41,050 nucleotides of DNA, taken from Pseudomonadota bacterium. Lineage in GTDB: Bacteria; Pseudomonadota; Gammaproteobacteria; Pseudomonadales; Azotimanducaceae. Under the pieces are notes generated by a model. The model was not told the origin of the DNA, searched no databases, and saw only the letters and a list, made by a program, of their open reading frames with translations. This document shows, one piece after another, positions 16,915 through 27,523 of the stretch; the stretch's first letter is position 1, and each line of letters starts with the position of its first letter. The translations under genes were made by a program, and so were the position numbers. The stretch spans positions 1 to 41,050 of the forward strand of contig JACZXW010000011.1 of the NCBI GenBank assembly GCA_022571415.1, given 5' to 3'.

Positions 16915-16994
16915 AGAACTCAACAGATTATTAAAATTGACCTGTAAGCGACTTTAGACCCGCACAGTCAGGTTAGACAATCGGAGATGAAGGA

Positions 16995-18914
16995 ATGGGT
17001 AAAATTATAGGTATCGATTTAGGGACGACTAACTCCTGTGTGGCGATAATGGAAGGTGGTAGTCCAAAAATCATAGAAAATTCAGAAGGCGATCGGACGA
17101 CCCCCTCCATTGTCGGTTTTGGCGAAGATGAAGAAATTCTCGTTGGTCAGGCTGCGAAGAGACAGGCAGTCACTAATCCTCAGAATACTCTCTTTGCGGT
17201 TAAACGCCTGATCGGTCGCAAGTTTGATGACGACGTTGTTCAGCGTGATATAAAGATGGTCCCCTACACCATCACGAGGGCCGAAAACGGCGATGCATGG
17301 GTTGAGGTCAAGGGTGAAAAGATGGCGCCACCACAGATCTCTGCGCAAGTCCTGGCCAAGATGAAAAAAACTGCCGAAGATTACCTGGGTGAGGAAGTAA
17401 AAGAAGCGGTGATTACCGTTCCCGCATACTTCAATGATTCCCAGCGTCAGGCTACCAAGGATGCTGGAAGGATTGCAGGTCTGGAAGTAAAACGGATCAT
17501 CAATGAGCCTACTGCTGCCGCACTGGCTTATGGTATGGATAAGTCGAGGGGAGATTCCACCATTGCTGTTTACGACCTGGGTGGCGGTACCTTTGATATA
17601 TCCATCATCGAGATCGCCGATGTGGATGGTGAAATACAGTTCGAAGTCTTGTCCACCAATGGCGATACCTTTCTTGGCGGTGAAGATTTTGACCTTCGCC
17701 TGATCGAATATCTTGCAGATGAGTTCAAAAAAGAGTCCGGCATGGATCTGCACAATGATCCCCTGGCACTGCAACGCCTGAAAGAGGCAGCGGAGAAAGC
17801 CAAGATTGAATTGTCTACCAGTACACAGACTGAAGTGAATCTGCCTTACATTACTGCGGATGCCACAGGACCGAAGCACCTTGTCATTAAAGTCACCCAG
17901 GCGAAACTGGAGTCGCTGGTTGAAGAACTGGTGGACAGTACGCTTGAACCCCTCCGAATCGCATTGAAAGATGCTGATCTGGGTGTTTCCGAAATTGATG
18001 ACATCATCCTTGTCGGTGGGCAGACTCGAATGCCTTTGGTGCAAAAAAAGGTGACGGAGTTTTTCGGCAAGGATCCACGGAAGGATGTTAACGCGGATGA
18101 AGCGGTTGCCCTGGGCGCGTCAATTCAGGCGGCTGTTCTCGCAGGGGATGTGAAGGATGTCTTGTTACTTGATGTTACACCCTTGTCATTGGGTATTGAG
18201 ACCATGGGTGGCGTGATGAGTCCCCTGATTGAAAAAAATACCACGATACCCACCAAGAAAACCCAGGTGTTTTCTACCGCTGACGATAACCAGCCTGCAG
18301 TGACGATTCATGTTGTGCAAGGTGAGCGTAAGCAAGCTACACAGAACAAATCGCTGGGTCGATTTGATTTGTCTGATATACCACCAGCGCCTCGAGGCAC
18401 GCCACAGATTGAGGTCAGCTTTGACCTGGATGCCAATGGTATCCTCAATGTGTCTGCCAAAGACAAGGTCACGGGGAAGGAACAGTCCATCATCATCAAA
18501 GCTTCCAGCGGCCTGAGTGATGAAGAAGTCGATCGGATGGTAAGGGATGCAGAATCTCACGCTGAGGAAGATCGTAAATTTGAAGAGCTGGTTACTGCCA
18601 GGAATACGGCAGACGGGATGATTCACGCCACCAGGAAGACGCTGCAAGAAGCAGGCGATAAGGTGGAAGAAGACGAGAAAGCCAGTATTGAAGCCGCTAT
18701 CGAGGAACTTGAAGCGGCCGTCAAAAGTGACGACAAAGCAGAGATTGAAGCAAAAACCCAGAAGTTGACTGAGGTATCGTCACAGTTGGCACAGCGAATG
18801 TATACGGAACAGGCACAGACCGCAGATCCAGACGAGGCTGCAGCCGGGAGTTCTGCTGATACAGACGCGGTCGATGCAGAGTTCGAAGAGGTCAAAGACG
18901 ATAAGCAGGCATGA
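16995..18914 (+). CDS. dnaK: Chaperone protein DnaK (Hsp70)
   Basis: DnaK is the ATP-dependent Hsp70 of the cytoplasm. The 639-residue protein starts [14 protein letters not shown] (phosphate 1 loop) and continues with [28 protein letters not shown] and [10 protein letters not shown] in the ATPase domain (to about 385). The linker [10 protein letters not shown], the beta-sandwich substrate-binding domain and the helical lid follow, ending in an acidic Ala-rich tail and EEVKDDKQA. Length is standard. ATG 16995 has GGAG 8 nt upstream. It is preceded by its own sigma-32-type promoter and separated from dnaJ by a strong inverted repeat. Confidence 0.98.
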   Translation: MGKIIGIDLGTTNSCVAIMEGGSPKIIENSEGDRTTPSIVGFGEDEEILVGQAAKRQAVTNPQNTLFAVKRLIGRKFDDDVVQRDIKMVPYTITRAENGDAWVEVKGEKMAPPQISAQVLAKMKKTAEDYLGEEVKEAVITVPAYFNDSQRQATKDAGRIAGLEVKRIINEPTAAALAYGMDKSRGDSTIAVYDLGGGTFDISIIEIADVDGEIQFEVLSTNGDTFLGGEDFDLRLIEYLADEFKKESGMDLHNDPLALQRLKEAAEKAKIELSTSTQTEVNLPYITADATGPKHLVIKVTQAKLESLVEELVDSTLEPLRIALKDADLGVSEIDDIILVGGQTRMPLVQKKVTEFFGKDPRKDVNADEAVALGASIQAAVLAGDVKDVLLLDVTPLSLGIETMGGVMSPLIEKNTTIPTKKTQVFSTADDNQPAVTIHVVQGERKQATQNKSLGRFDLSDIPPAPRGTPQIEVSFDLDANGILNVSAKDKVTGKEQSIIIKASSGLSDEEVDRMVRDAESHAEEDRKFEELVTARNTADGMIHATRKTLQEAGDKVEEDEKASIEAAIEELEAAVKSDDKAEIEAKTQKLTEVSSQLAQRMYTEQAQTADPDEAAAGSSADTDAVDAEFEEVKDDKQA

Positions 18915-18925
18915 CTTGTTCTGCC

Positions 18926-19013
18926 TGTCCTGAGCCGAAGGCGAAGGAACTCGAAGGATTTACAAAGGAACATGTGAGTGGACACCGAGATCCTTCGCCT
19001 TTGGCTCAGGACA
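18926..19013. repeat. Inverted repeat (REP-like) between dnaK and dnaJ
   Basis: Two 23-bp arms (18926-18948 and 18991-19013) are reverse complements with one mismatch, separated by 42 bp. The left arm starts TGTCCTGAGCC and the right arm ends GGCTCAGGACA. A further CGAAGGAT in the loop can pair alternatively with the right arm. Sequences of the type CCTGAGC...CGAAGG recur as dispersed palindromic repeats in many bacterial genomes. In the transcript it would form a long stem 12 nt before the dnaJ start codon. Confidence 0.88.
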
Positions 19014-19025
19014 AGAGAATAAGAT

Positions 19026-20147
19026 ATGGCCAAGCGTGACTACTATGAGGTTTTAGGGGTCTCCCGGGATGCCTCTGAACAGGAAATTAAGAAAGCCTAT
19101 CGCCGTTTGGCCATGAAATATCATCCGGATCGCAATCCTGACGATTCCCGGTCGGAAGATAAATTCAAGGAAGCAAGCGAAGCAGCAGAAGTGCTTACGG
19201 ATAGGCAGAAACGTTCGACCTATGATCAGTTTGGCCACGCCGCAGTCGATGGTTCTGCCGGTGGTGGTTTCGCCAATACGGGTAGTTTCAGTTCTGTCTT
19301 CGAGGATGTCTTCGGGGATATCTTCTCGGGCGGCCGAGGTGGCCATCACCAGGTGCATCGCGGAACTGACCTCAAGTATGTGCTCAACCTTACTCTGGAA
19401 GAAGCGGTCAAGGGCGCTAACCCAAAGATCAAAATCCCAACGCTGGTTAGCTGTTCCGAGTGCCTGGGCTCCGGTGCTCGAAAGGGTACATCGCCAGTTG
19501 ATTGCGTGCAGTGTGGTGGCCTGGGTCAGATTACCGCGCGCCAGGGATTTTTCTCGATTCAGCAGGCTTGTCCCCGATGCCGCGGTAAAGGCAAGGTTAT
19601 TTCTGATCCGTGCAGGCAATGCCGTGGACAGGGGCGGGTTGAAGAGCAGAAGACGCTTGCGGTTAAGATCCCGCCAGGAGTCGATACCGGTGATCGAATC
19701 CGATTACCCGGGCAAGGTGAGGCTGGTGCCAATGGCGGGCCGGCGGGTGACCTGTATGTGCAGATCAATGTACGTGAACATTCTATTTTCACCCGTGATG
19801 GCGAAGACCTGCACTGTGAAGTACCCATCAGTTTTGTCGATGCGGCGCTTGGCGGTGAACTGGAAGTACCGACACTCGAGGGTCGGGTAAATCTGAAGAT
19901 TCTCCCTGAAACACAAACCGGTAAGCTGTTCAGGCTGCGTGGCAAAGGCGTGAATGTGACCCAGGTCAGGGGCGGTGGTGTGGGTGACTTATACTGCAGG
20001 ATAGTCGTGGAAACGCCTGTAAACCTGACCAAAAAACAAAAAGACCTGCTGTGCGAGTTCGCCGAGGAATACAGCGCCAGGCAATCTCCACGGCAGGCCA
20101 GTTGGCTTGATGGGGTTAAGCATTTTATTGATTCACTTACCGATTGA
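19026..20147 (+). CDS. dnaJ: Chaperone protein DnaJ (Hsp40, class I)
   Basis: DnaJ stimulates DnaK ATPase and delivers clients. The 373-residue protein has a J domain (1-70) with the essential HPD in YHPDRNP, a Gly/Phe-rich region (about 75-105), and four zinc-binding repeats [24 protein letters not shown] and CRQCRGQG (about 140-205). The C-terminal substrate-binding domains follow. All features of a full-length type I Hsp40 are present. ATG 19026 has GAG 8 nt upstream. It is followed by dapB, whose likely GTG start lies 11 bp after the dnaJ stop. Confidence 0.97.
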   Translation: MAKRDYYEVLGVSRDASEQEIKKAYRRLAMKYHPDRNPDDSRSEDKFKEASEAAEVLTDRQKRSTYDQFGHAAVDGSAGGGFANTGSFSSVFEDVFGDIFSGGRGGHHQVHRGTDLKYVLNLTLEEAVKGANPKIKIPTLVSCSECLGSGARKGTSPVDCVQCGGLGQITARQGFFSIQQACPRCRGKGKVISDPCRQCRGQGRVEEQKTLAVKIPPGVDTGDRIRLPGQGEAGANGGPAGDLYVQINVREHSIFTRDGEDLHCEVPISFVDAALGGELEVPTLEGRVNLKILPETQTGKLFRLRGKGVNVTQVRGGGVGDLYCRIVVETPVNLTKKQKDLLCEFAEEYSARQSPRQASWLDGVKHFIDSLTD

Positions 20148-20158
20148 TCGAGACTTCA

Positions 20159-20971
20159 GTGACGAAAATTGCAGTGACAGGTGCGGCCGGAAAAATGGGT
20201 CGAACCTTAATTCAGACGATTACAGAAACCGAAGGCCTGGAATTAACCGCGGCTGTCGAACAGGCGGGTTTGCCAGTCATAGGCAGCGACGCGGGTGAGT
20301 TGGCTGGTATCGGCAATTTGGGTATTCCTGTTACTGATCAGCTGGCATCTGTCTGTGAAGAATTTGATGTTTTGATCGATTTCACTATTGCAGCTGCCAC
20401 GGCGGAAAACATGGAAACATGTGCCAGTTTCAGGCGCAAGATGATTATCGGTACCACTGGACTGAGTGAACTTGAGAAAAGTCGTCTGATGGAGTTGACC
20501 TCCAACATTGCCGTTGTCTTTGCGTCCAATTTTAGTGTCGGGGTCAACGCTACATTTCGATTAGTGCAGGTAGCAGCCCAGATTTTCGGTGATACTGTCG
20601 ACATTGAAATCATCGAAGCCCATCACCGGCACAAGGTAGACGCCCCATCGGGAACCGCATTGACCATGGGTAAAATTATTGCAGATACCCTGGATCGCGA
20701 CTTTAAGGATATTGCCGTATACGGACGGGAGGGCGATACGGGAGAGCGAGGCAGAGACGCTATCGGTTTCCATTCGCTGCGGGCGGGAGATATTGTAGGC
20801 GAGCATACTGTTGTTTTTGCTGGCACCGGGGAACGGGTAGAAATAACCCACCGGGCTCACAGCCGAGTCAACTTCGCCGAGGGAGCGGTGCGCGCAGCAT
20901 CGTGGATTATGAACCGGGAAAAGGGCCTGTTTGATATGGGAGATGTCCTTGGTTTGAAAGAATCGTCCTGA
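20159..20971 (+). CDS. dapB: 4-hydroxy-tetrahydrodipicolinate reductase DapB
   Basis: DapB reduces 4-hydroxy-tetrahydrodipicolinate in the diaminopimelate/lysine pathway. From GTG 20159 it is 270 residues with the nucleotide-binding start KIAVTGAAGKMG and the family signature EAHHRHKVDAPSGTAL, including catalytic His155 and Lys159. GTG 20159 is preferred because it places the Rossmann strand at the usual distance; an in-frame TTG at 20144 overlapping the dnaJ stop would add five residues. It appears co-transcribed with dnaJ, as in pseudomonads, and a terminator hairpin follows after 116 bp. Confidence 0.95.
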   Translation: MTKIAVTGAAGKMGRTLIQTITETEGLELTAAVEQAGLPVIGSDAGELAGIGNLGIPVTDQLASVCEEFDVLIDFTIAAATAENMETCASFRRKMIIGTTGLSELEKSRLMELTSNIAVVFASNFSVGVNATFRLVQVAAQIFGDTVDIEIIEAHHRHKVDAPSGTALTMGKIIADTLDRDFKDIAVYGREGDTGERGRDAIGFHSLRAGDIVGEHTVVFAGTGERVEITHRAHSRVNFAEGAVRAASWIMNREKGLFDMGDVLGLKESS

Positions 20972-21018
20972 AAGGCGCTCAAGATGATGGCCTAATCGTC
21001 AATATTTCATCATCACAC

Positions 21019-21047
21019 TGGAAAGAAATCACTCGCTCGATTAGAAT
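21019..21047 (+). promoter_or_regulatory. Candidate sigma-70 promoter of carAB
   Basis: TGGAAA (21019-21024), a 17-bp spacer and TAGAAT (21042-21047) precede carA. They match the consensus at four and five of six bases. A transcript from about 21054 would have a leader of roughly 115 nt containing the hairpin at 21088-21114. Confidence 0.45.
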
Positions 21048-21087
21048 GTCGCGCCAGTATGATGTCGACCTACAAGAAGATTTGAAA

Positions 21088-21120
21088 AGCGAGATGGGAA
21101 TTATCCATCTCGCTTTTTTT
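21088..21120 (+). terminator. Intrinsic terminator in the dapB-carA interval (possible attenuator)
   Basis: A perfect 10-bp stem AGCGAGATGG/CCATCTCGCT (21088-21097, 21105-21114) with a 7-nt loop is followed by a run of seven T (21114-21120). It is the strongest intrinsic terminator in the window. It can end the dnaJ-dapB transcript; because a promoter lies upstream of it, it could also attenuate carAB. Confidence 0.9.
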
Positions 21121-21168
21121 CGATATACGTATTCAATCCTTAAAAATCTATGACCTGGAGACTCGCCC

Positions 21169-22317
21169 TTGACCGGTAGAGCAATACTTGCACTCGAGAA
21201 CGGATTAGTGTTCGAAGGTGTTGCTATTGGTGCAAGCGGGAACTCCGTTGGTGAAGTCGTCTTCAATACCGCCATGACCGGGTACCAGGAAATACTGACA
21301 GACCCGTCCTATGCAAAACAGATCGTGACCCTGACATACCCCCATATTGGAAATACCGGGGTGAATGAGGAAGACGAGGAGTCAGCCGGGGTCTGGGTTG
21401 CGGGGCTGATCATTCGCGATCTGCCATTAATTGCCAGTAACTGGCGCAAGGAAATCAGCTTGTCGGACTATCTTGTGAAGAAAGAGATAGTCGCCATTGC
21501 CGAGATCGATACCCGACGTTTAACCCGTGTTCTTAGAGAACAGGGATCGCAAAAGGGTTGTGTTGTTGCCGGTGGGACTATCGATGACCTGGTTGTTAAA
21601 AAAGCGATCGAACAGGCCGGCAGCTTTGCAGGCTTGGAAGGCATGGATCTCGCTAAAGAAGTCACCGTCGATAAAGCCTATACCTGGGAGCACGGCTCAT
21701 GGCGGTTGGGAGAAGGCTATCAAGTTTCTGACGATCTTCCTTTTCATGTGGTGGTGTACGATTTTGGGGTGAAGCGGACCATCTTGCGCATGCTGGTTGA
21801 CCGGGGCTGCAGGTTAAGCGTGGTACCGGCGAAAACCGGGGCGGCGCAGGTGCTGGCAATGAAACCTGATGGTGTATTTTTGTCAAATGGTCCGGGTGAT
21901 CCTGACCCATGCGACTATGCCATCTCGGCTATCAAAGAACTTCTGCAGACAGATATTCCGATTTTTGGTATCTGCCTCGGCTTGCAGCTACTGGGATTAG
22001 CAGCAGGAATGAAGACGATTAAAATGAATCATGGTCATCACGGCGCCAACCACCCGGTCAAAAACCTGGAAGATGGCAGTGTTCTTATCACCAGCCAGAA
22101 TCACGGTTTTTGCATTGATGGTGAATCCCTGCCTAACAACGTTCGAATTACACATCGATCCTTGTTCGATGGTTCGCTGCAGGGCATTCATCTGAACGAT
22201 CGGCCTGCATTTGGATTTCAAGGTCATCCGGAGGCCAGTCCCGGACCCCATGATGCAGCACCTTTCTTTGATCACTTTATTAGACTTATCGGGGCTCGAA
22301 ATGCCGAGAAGAACTGA
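21169..22317 (+). CDS. carA: Carbamoyl-phosphate synthase small (glutaminase) subunit
   Basis: CarA hydrolyses glutamine and passes ammonia to CarB for carbamoyl phosphate, feeding arginine and pyrimidine synthesis. The 382-residue protein has the class I amidotransferase triad: Cys269 (FGICLGLQ), His353 and Glu355 (GHPEAS), at the same positions as the E. coli enzyme. Translation starts at TTG 21169, supported by GGAG 8 nt upstream; a UUG start is also used by E. coli carA. The gene overlaps carB by 17 bp, so the subunits are translationally coupled. Confidence 0.97.
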   Translation: MTGRAILALENGLVFEGVAIGASGNSVGEVVFNTAMTGYQEILTDPSYAKQIVTLTYPHIGNTGVNEEDEESAGVWVAGLIIRDLPLIASNWRKEISLSDYLVKKEIVAIAEIDTRRLTRVLREQGSQKGCVVAGGTIDDLVVKKAIEQAGSFAGLEGMDLAKEVTVDKAYTWEHGSWRLGEGYQVSDDLPFHVVVYDFGVKRTILRMLVDRGCRLSVVPAKTGAAQVLAMKPDGVFLSNGPGDPDPCDYAISAIKELLQTDIPIFGICLGLQLLGLAAGMKTIKMNHGHHGANHPVKNLEDGSVLITSQNHGFCIDGESLPNNVRITHRSLFDGSLQGIHLNDRPAFGFQGHPEASPGPHDAAPFFDHFIRLIGARNAEKN

Positions 22318-25300
22318 CCTCAAGAGCATTCTTATCATCGGCGCCGGCCCCATTGTGATCGGTCAGGCATGCGAGTTTGACTACTCGGGTACCCAGGCCT
22401 GTAAAGCGCTGAAAGAAGAGGGATACAGGGTCATCCTGGTCAACTCCAATCCCGCGACAATTATGACAGATCCGGCAATGGCTGATGCAACCTATATTGA
22501 GCCGGTGCACTGGCAGACCCTGGCGAAGATAATCGAAAAAGAAAGACCAGATGCCATACTGCCGACCATGGGCGGCCAGACTGCCTTGAATTGTGCGCTG
22601 GACCTGGCCCGTGAGGGAGTACTTGATAAATATGAAGTTGAACTGATTGGTGCCAGTCGTGAAGCGATCGACAGGGCGGAAGACAGGCAACTGTTTGACA
22701 AAGCGATGAAACAGATTGGCCTTGAGACACCAAGAAGTGCCTTTGCCCACTCGTTGGAAGAGGCGAAACAGGTTCAAGTGCAACTGGGCTACCCTTGTGT
22801 CATCCGACCGTCTTTCACCATGGGCGGTTCCGGTGGAGGGATTGCTTATAATCAGGAAGATCTTATCGAGATATGTACCCGTGGATTGGATCTGTCACCA
22901 ACGAATGAACTGTTGATCGACGAATCCCTGCTGGGTTGGAAAGAGTACGAGATGGAAGTGGTCAGGGACAAAAACGACAACTGCATCATCGTTTGCTCAA
23001 TTGAGAACCTTGACCCGATGGGTATACACACGGGAGACTCGATTACTGTCGCTCCTGCGCAGACACTCACAGACAAGGAATACCAGATAATGCGAAACGC
23101 CTCTATAGCGGTGTTACGCGTTATCGGTGTTGAGACTGGCGGCTCAAATGTCCAGTTTGCCGTGAATCCTGAGAGCGGACGCCAGTTGGTTATCGAGATG
23201 AATCCGCGTGTTTCCCGTTCGTCCGCATTGGCTTCGAAAGCGACTGGCTTTCCCATCGCCAGGATCGCAACCAAATTGGCTGTTGGCTATACACTCGATG
23301 AACTGTCCAATGAAATCACCGGTGGGGTTACGCCTGCATCCTTCGAGCCTTCTATCGACTACGTTGTTACAAAGATTCCACGCTTCACGTTTGAGAAGTT
23401 TCCGCAGGCGGAAAACATTCTCACAACGCAGATGAAATCCGTTGGCGAGGTGATGGCTATTGGCAGAACATTCCAGGAATCAATGCAAAAAGCATTGCGC
23501 GGACTGGAAGTTGGTATAGATGGTTTTACGCCAATCATCGATAAGGATTCTGTTGACTTTGGCAGTTTACGCAAGGAGCTGCGGGTTGCTGGTGCAGACA
23601 GAATTCTATACCTGGCAGATGCAATTCGTCTCGGATTTAAACTCGATGAAATTCACGACCTGACAGGAATAGACCCGTGGTTTTTAGTTCAGATTGAAGA
23701 CATCGTGCGTCGCGAAAACGATCTCGCTGGGACTCCCCTAAAGCAGATCGATAGAGCGCAGATGTTCCAGTTGAAGCGTCACGGATTTTCAGACGCGCGA
23801 ATAGCGGCGATTTTAGAAACGACGGAAGCAGAGGTTCGCTCAAAACGACTGGCGCTTGAAGTGAGGCCTGTTTATCGCCGGGTTGACAGTTGTGCGGGTG
23901 AATTTGAGTCCTCTACTGCCTATATGTATTCCACCTACGAGGATGAATGTGAGGCCAGACCATCCGATCGCGATAAGATTATCGTGTTGGGCGGAGGTCC
24001 CAACAGAATAGGCCAGGGCATCGAATTTGACTATTGTTGTGTTCATGCAGCGCTTGCCTTGCGAGAAAATGGCTTTGAAACCATCATGATCAATTGCAAT
24101 CCGGAAACCGTCTCAACGGACTACGATACTTCTGATCGTCTTTATTTTGAATCGGTGACGCTCGAGGATGTGCTGTCGATTGTGGAATTGGAAAAACCCA
24201 AAGGGGTCATAGTCCAGTTCGGCGGACAGACACCGCTGAAGCTTGCCAAGGCGCTGGAGGAAGCCGGTGTGCCCATCATCGGGACTTCACCGGATGCGAT
24301 TGATCGAGCGGAAGACAGGGAACGGTTCCAGCAGATGATTGACAAACTGGGTTTGAAACAGCCGCCGAACAAGACGGTGACGAACCTGGAAGAGGCAGTA
24401 GAGGCTGCTTCGATGATTGGTTTTCCGTTGATGGTCAGGCCGTCGTATGTTCTGGGAGGGCGTGCGATGGAGATAGTTTATGACCAGGTCGAACTTAAAA
24501 CCTATATGCGCGAGGCTGTGTATGTTTCCGGTAAGTCCCCTATTTTGCTGGATCGATATCTGGATCAGGCCATTGAGGTGGACATCGATGTGGTTAGCGA
24601 CGGCAAGCAGGTCGTCATAGGCGCAATAATGGAACATATAGAACAGGCGGGCGTACATTCTGGAGATTCTGCCTGCTCACTGCCGCCATATCGTCTTGAT
24701 GACGAAGTCCTGGACATTATGCGAGAACAGGTAAAAGACATGGCAATGGAACTTGGCGTCATTGGCCTTATGAATGTTCAGATGGCGGTACAAAACGGTA
24801 ACGTGTTCGTTCTGGAGGTTAACCCGCGTGCGTCTCGGACCGTGCCATTCGTGTCGAAAAGTATCGGCGTTTCACTGGCGAAAGTAGCCGCCAGGTGTAT
24901 GGTCGGAGTCTCTCTTGAAGAACAGGGCGTTACGGAAGAAGTCATCCCTAGTTACTTCTGCGTTAAGGAAGCGGTATTTCCGTTTGGTAAATTTCCCGGG
25001 GTTGATCCCATTCTGGGTCCTGAAATGAAATCTACCGGCGAAGTTATGGGTATTGGCGAGACTTTCGCTGAGGCATACGGGAAGGCCCAGATTGCAGCGG
25101 ATGACAGGATTCCTGCTTCTGGCAAGGTGTTTCTCAGCGTGCGCGATGCTGATAAGGACCAGTTAGCAGATATGGCCAGGGAGCTGATTGAACTGGGTTT
25201 TGATCTCGTCGCAACTCGCGGCAGTGCCCGCACGATCAGGGACGCAGGTATGGACGTCGCGGTCGTCAACAAGGTCCAGGAAGGCAGACCTGACGTAACG

Positions 25301-25525
25301 GATATGCTGAAAAATAAGGAAGTGGACTTTATTATCAACACCACCGAAGGCAAGCAAGCCATTGCAGACTCATTTGCGATTCGGCGTACTGCGCTGCAGT
25401 ACAAGGTATGCTATACCACCACGATGGCGGGTGGGCGCGCCAGTATCGCTGCGTTGCGCCACGGCGAAAAGGGCAAGGTTTATCGATTGCAGGACCTGCT
25501 AAAAAGAGAGTTTCGCCGGGTATGA
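22301..25525 (+). CDS. carB: Carbamoyl-phosphate synthase large subunit
   Basis: CarB makes carbamoyl phosphate from bicarbonate, ammonia and two ATP. The 1074-residue protein shows the internal duplication of the family: two ATP-grasp halves, the first starting [22 protein letters not shown] and the second [20 protein letters not shown] at about residue 560. A C-terminal allosteric domain (about 935-1074) follows. ATG 22301 is chosen because it follows GGGG at 7 nt and matches the family start ([12 protein letters not shown]); the open frame continues upstream inside carA but without homology. The next gene is greA, 134 bp downstream. Confidence 0.97.
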   Translation: MPRRTDLKSILIIGAGPIVIGQACEFDYSGTQACKALKEEGYRVILVNSNPATIMTDPAMADATYIEPVHWQTLAKIIEKERPDAILPTMGGQTALNCALDLAREGVLDKYEVELIGASREAIDRAEDRQLFDKAMKQIGLETPRSAFAHSLEEAKQVQVQLGYPCVIRPSFTMGGSGGGIAYNQEDLIEICTRGLDLSPTNELLIDESLLGWKEYEMEVVRDKNDNCIIVCSIENLDPMGIHTGDSITVAPAQTLTDKEYQIMRNASIAVLRVIGVETGGSNVQFAVNPESGRQLVIEMNPRVSRSSALASKATGFPIARIATKLAVGYTLDELSNEITGGVTPASFEPSIDYVVTKIPRFTFEKFPQAENILTTQMKSVGEVMAIGRTFQESMQKALRGLEVGIDGFTPIIDKDSVDFGSLRKELRVAGADRILYLADAIRLGFKLDEIHDLTGIDPWFLVQIEDIVRRENDLAGTPLKQIDRAQMFQLKRHGFSDARIAAILETTEAEVRSKRLALEVRPVYRRVDSCAGEFESSTAYMYSTYEDECEARPSDRDKIIVLGGGPNRIGQGIEFDYCCVHAALALRENGFETIMINCNPETVSTDYDTSDRLYFESVTLEDVLSIVELEKPKGVIVQFGGQTPLKLAKALEEAGVPIIGTSPDAIDRAEDRERFQQMIDKLGLKQPPNKTVTNLEEAVEAASMIGFPLMVRPSYVLGGRAMEIVYDQVELKTYMREAVYVSGKSPILLDRYLDQAIEVDIDVVSDGKQVVIGAIMEHIEQAGVHSGDSACSLPPYRLDDEVLDIMREQVKDMAMELGVIGLMNVQMAVQNGNVFVLEVNPRASRTVPFVSKSIGVSLAKVAARCMVGVSLEEQGVTEEVIPSYFCVKEAVFPFGKFPGVDPILGPEMKSTGEVMGIGETFAEAYGKAQIAADDRIPASGKVFLSVRDADKDQLADMARELIELGFDLVATRGSARTIRDAGMDVAVVNKVQEGRPDVTDMLKNKEVDFIINTTEGKQAIADSFAIRRTALQYKVCYTTTMAGGRASIAALRHGEKGKVYRLQDLLKREFRRV

Positions 25526-25551
25526 TTCGCCTGTAGGGGCAGATCGTGGTC

Positions 25552-25580
25552 TTTACGATAGAGCAGGTCTAGGCTATAAA
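25552..25580 (+). promoter_or_regulatory. Candidate sigma-70 promoter of greA
   Basis: TTTACG (25552-25557), a 17-bp spacer and TATAAA (25575-25580) lie 80 bp before the greA start, matching consensus at four and five of six bases. Confidence 0.5.
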
Positions 25581-25659
25581 GGACGATTCGGCGATTCTTT
25601 TCGACGTTAACGATTCTGATTTGGGTCAAGATACACAGGTAGAAAAATTCAGAGGTAAT

Positions 25660-26136
25660 ATGGAAAAAATTCCAATGACAGCCGTTGGAGCAGAAGCGTT
25701 GCACACCGAAGTAACACGCCTGAAATCAGTGGAGCGCCCGCGGATAGTCAAAGCCATCTCTTTAGCGCTTGAGCAGGGGGATCTTCGTGAAAATGCTGAA
25801 TATCAGTATGCCAAAGAGGAGCAGGGGTTCATTGAAGGACGCATCCTGGAAATCGAGAATAAGTTGTCTGCTGCCCAGGTGATAGATGTGAAATCGATAG
25901 CGCCGAGCGGTAAAGTTGTCTTTGGCGCCACCGTGAAATTGATCAATCTTGACAATGATGAAGAGAGTATCTACCAGATTGTGGGCGATGACGAGGCAGA
26001 TATAAAAGTGAATAAGATATCCATATATTCACCGGTTGCCAGAGCCCTTGTGGGTAAAGCGCTCGGCGATGTCGTGGTGGTGGTCACGCCCAATGGGGAT
26101 GTTGAATACGAAATCTGCTCCGTAGAGCACATTTAA
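25660..26136 (+). CDS. greA: Transcription elongation factor GreA
   Basis: GreA enters the RNA polymerase secondary channel and triggers cleavage of backtracked transcripts. The 158-residue protein has the N-terminal coiled-coil hairpin with the acidic tip DLRENAEYQYAKEEQ (about 41-55) and a C-terminal FKBP-like domain. ATG 25660 is selected over the in-frame TTG 25621 because AGAGG lies just upstream and MEKIPMT matches the family start. It is convergent with yhbY; the 169 bp between them hold no convincing gene, only a small GATAAT/ATTATC dyad (26231-26250). Confidence 0.96.
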   Translation: MEKIPMTAVGAEALHTEVTRLKSVERPRIVKAISLALEQGDLRENAEYQYAKEEQGFIEGRILEIENKLSAAQVIDVKSIAPSGKVVFGATVKLINLDNDEESIYQIVGDDEADIKVNKISIYSPVARALVGKALGDVVVVVTPNGDVEYEICSVEHI

Positions 26137-26305
26137 CTGTCAGCGGTCCAGAAGTTTCCAGTTCGAACTCGCCGGGCACAAAAGATGAAGCTCTCTTCGC
26201 GAGATTCCTTACCCGTTGGGATTAGAAAGAGATAATGATCGCTTATTATCCGCGGTGACCCGAACACGCTGAGTAGTGAAAGATCGTCTCGTGAGTAGGA
26301 TCTAG

Positions 26306-26617
26306 CTAGAATACATCTGTGCGATGGAGATTGGACAAGGCCGGGTCGGGTTTTGCGGCCGCTTTATAGATCAGGGCCACCTTGCCGATGCACTGCACGA
26401 CTTCTATACCCAGTTGCTGCTGGATTTCAGCGATAGTCACGTTGCGCTCGTTACGATCGCCTGTGAGCAGCTTGATTTTGATGAGTTCATGATCACGAAT
26501 AGCCCGGGCGAGTTCTGACACCACCCTTGTCGACAAACCTTTGTCACCAATGGTTACGATCGGACTCAGGTGATGGCCAATAGCACGAAAACGCTTTTTA
26601 TCTTTCTGGTTTAACAT
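26306..26617 (-). CDS. yhbY: YhbY / CRM-domain ribosome-associated RNA-binding protein
   Basis: This is a small CRM-domain protein that binds pre-50S particles in E. coli. The domain is recognised by HHLSPIVTIGDKGLS near the start and HELIKIKLL in the middle, ending with VQCIGKVALIY. From ATG 26617 it is 103 residues and aligns with the E. coli start (97 residues); ATG 26638 would add seven residues. Neither start has a clear ribosome site. It is divergent from rlmE, as usual in gammaproteobacteria. Confidence 0.88.
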   Translation of the reverse strand: MLNQKDKKRFRAIGHHLSPIVTIGDKGLSTRVVSELARAIRDHELIKIKLLTGDRNERNVTIAEIQQQLGIEVVQCIGKVALIYKAAAKPDPALSNLHRTDVF

Positions 26618-26624
26618 TTTGTAA

Positions 26625-26653
26625 GGTGGATAATTCATATTGGTGGATAATTC
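26625..26653. repeat. Direct repeat of 12 bp between yhbY and rlmE
   Basis: GGTGGATAATTC occurs at 26625-26636 and again at 26642-26653, a 17-bp period, in the divergent control region of yhbY and rlmE. It could be a small operator or a slipped duplication; nothing in the sequence identifies a binding protein. Confidence 0.7.
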
Positions 26654-26721
26654 GGCCGGCGATTCTACCCGAGTCAGTCGTCAGACGCTATCCCGGCTCT
26701 TTTATAAAGCGACTTTCTGCA

Positions 26722-27360
26722 ATGACAAAAAGATCGAAATCCAGCCGTCAATGGCTGGCAGACCACGAAGATGACGAGTATGTGAAGCGAGCCCGCGCCG
26801 AGGGCTATCGTTCGAGGGCGAGTTATAAACTGCTAGAAATTGACGATAAATTTCATGTTTTGAAGCCAGGTGCAGTGGTTGTTGACCTGGGCGCAGCCCC
26901 GGGGGGCTGGTCCCAGGTAGCTGCTGCCAGAACAGGGGAAAGGGGAAAGATTCTGGCACTGGATATTCTTGAGATGCGGCCTATACACGGGGTAACTGTT
27001 ATCCAGGGAGATTTTACAGAAGAGGGGCCGCTACAGGCTTTAATTGCACTGGCCGGGGATTCAGGAGTCGACCTTGTAATTTCGGATATGGCCCCAAACT
27101 TAAGTGGTATGAAGGACATCGACCAGCCACGATCCATGTACCTTGCAGAACTTGCCCATGACTTTGCAGTTCGAGTATTGCGCAAGGATGGTGCGTTGTT
27201 GGTCAAATGCTTTGAGGGTGAGGGAATCAATGTGATTCGCCAGTTGTTTCGCAGTGGATTTGAACGGGTGACCAATTTTAAGCCACGTGCATCGAGGACG
27301 ACATCGAGGGAGATATACCTGCTGGGTCTTGGTTTTAAAGGCGGCAAGCATAACCACTAA
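26722..27360 (+). CDS. rlmE: 23S rRNA 2'-O-methyltransferase RlmE (FtsJ/RrmJ)
   Basis: RlmE methylates the 2'-OH of U2552 in the ribosomal A loop. The 212-residue protein has the SAM motif VVDLGAAPGGWSQ (53-65) and the K-D-K-E catalytic set at Lys36, Asp122 (SDMAPN), Lys162 and Glu197. ATG 26722 gives the family-like start MTKRSKSSRQW; the open frame upstream is AT-rich leader without homology. It lies directly upstream of ftsH, which E. coli also pairs with it as a heat-shock unit, but no sigma-32 promoter is evident here. Confidence 0.95.
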   Translation: MTKRSKSSRQWLADHEDDEYVKRARAEGYRSRASYKLLEIDDKFHVLKPGAVVVDLGAAPGGWSQVAAARTGERGKILALDILEMRPIHGVTVIQGDFTEEGPLQALIALAGDSGVDLVISDMAPNLSGMKDIDQPRSMYLAELAHDFAVRVLRKDGALLVKCFEGEGINVIRQLFRSGFERVTNFKPRASRTTSREIYLLGLGFKGGKHNH

Positions 27361-27523
27361 GACATATGACTGTATAATCAAAAGATTCCCTGTTGAAGAA
27401 TCGAACGTTTGGTGACCTAATTGATCTATAGTAAGGTTGCTCACCCTGCAACGGCTTCTTAATTTAACGGACGGAATGATCGAGTAGACATGCGAAAGGA
27501 CCGCAAATAGTGAGGACAAATCA

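Noticed and set aside
17082-18044. Long minus-strand open frame (320 codons) inside dnaK
   Set aside because: Antisense frames over dnaK are a common codon-bias artefact; the dnaK frame is fully conserved and the antisense frame has no recognisable domain or ribosome site.
22211-22300. Upstream extension of CarB into carA
   Set aside because: The extension has no CarB homology; ATG 22301 gives the family-exact start with a ribosome site.
26231-26250. GATAAT-N8-ATTATC dyad resembling a Fur box
   Set aside because: It lies between two convergent gene ends with no promoter nearby, and the centre does not match the 19-bp Fur consensus.
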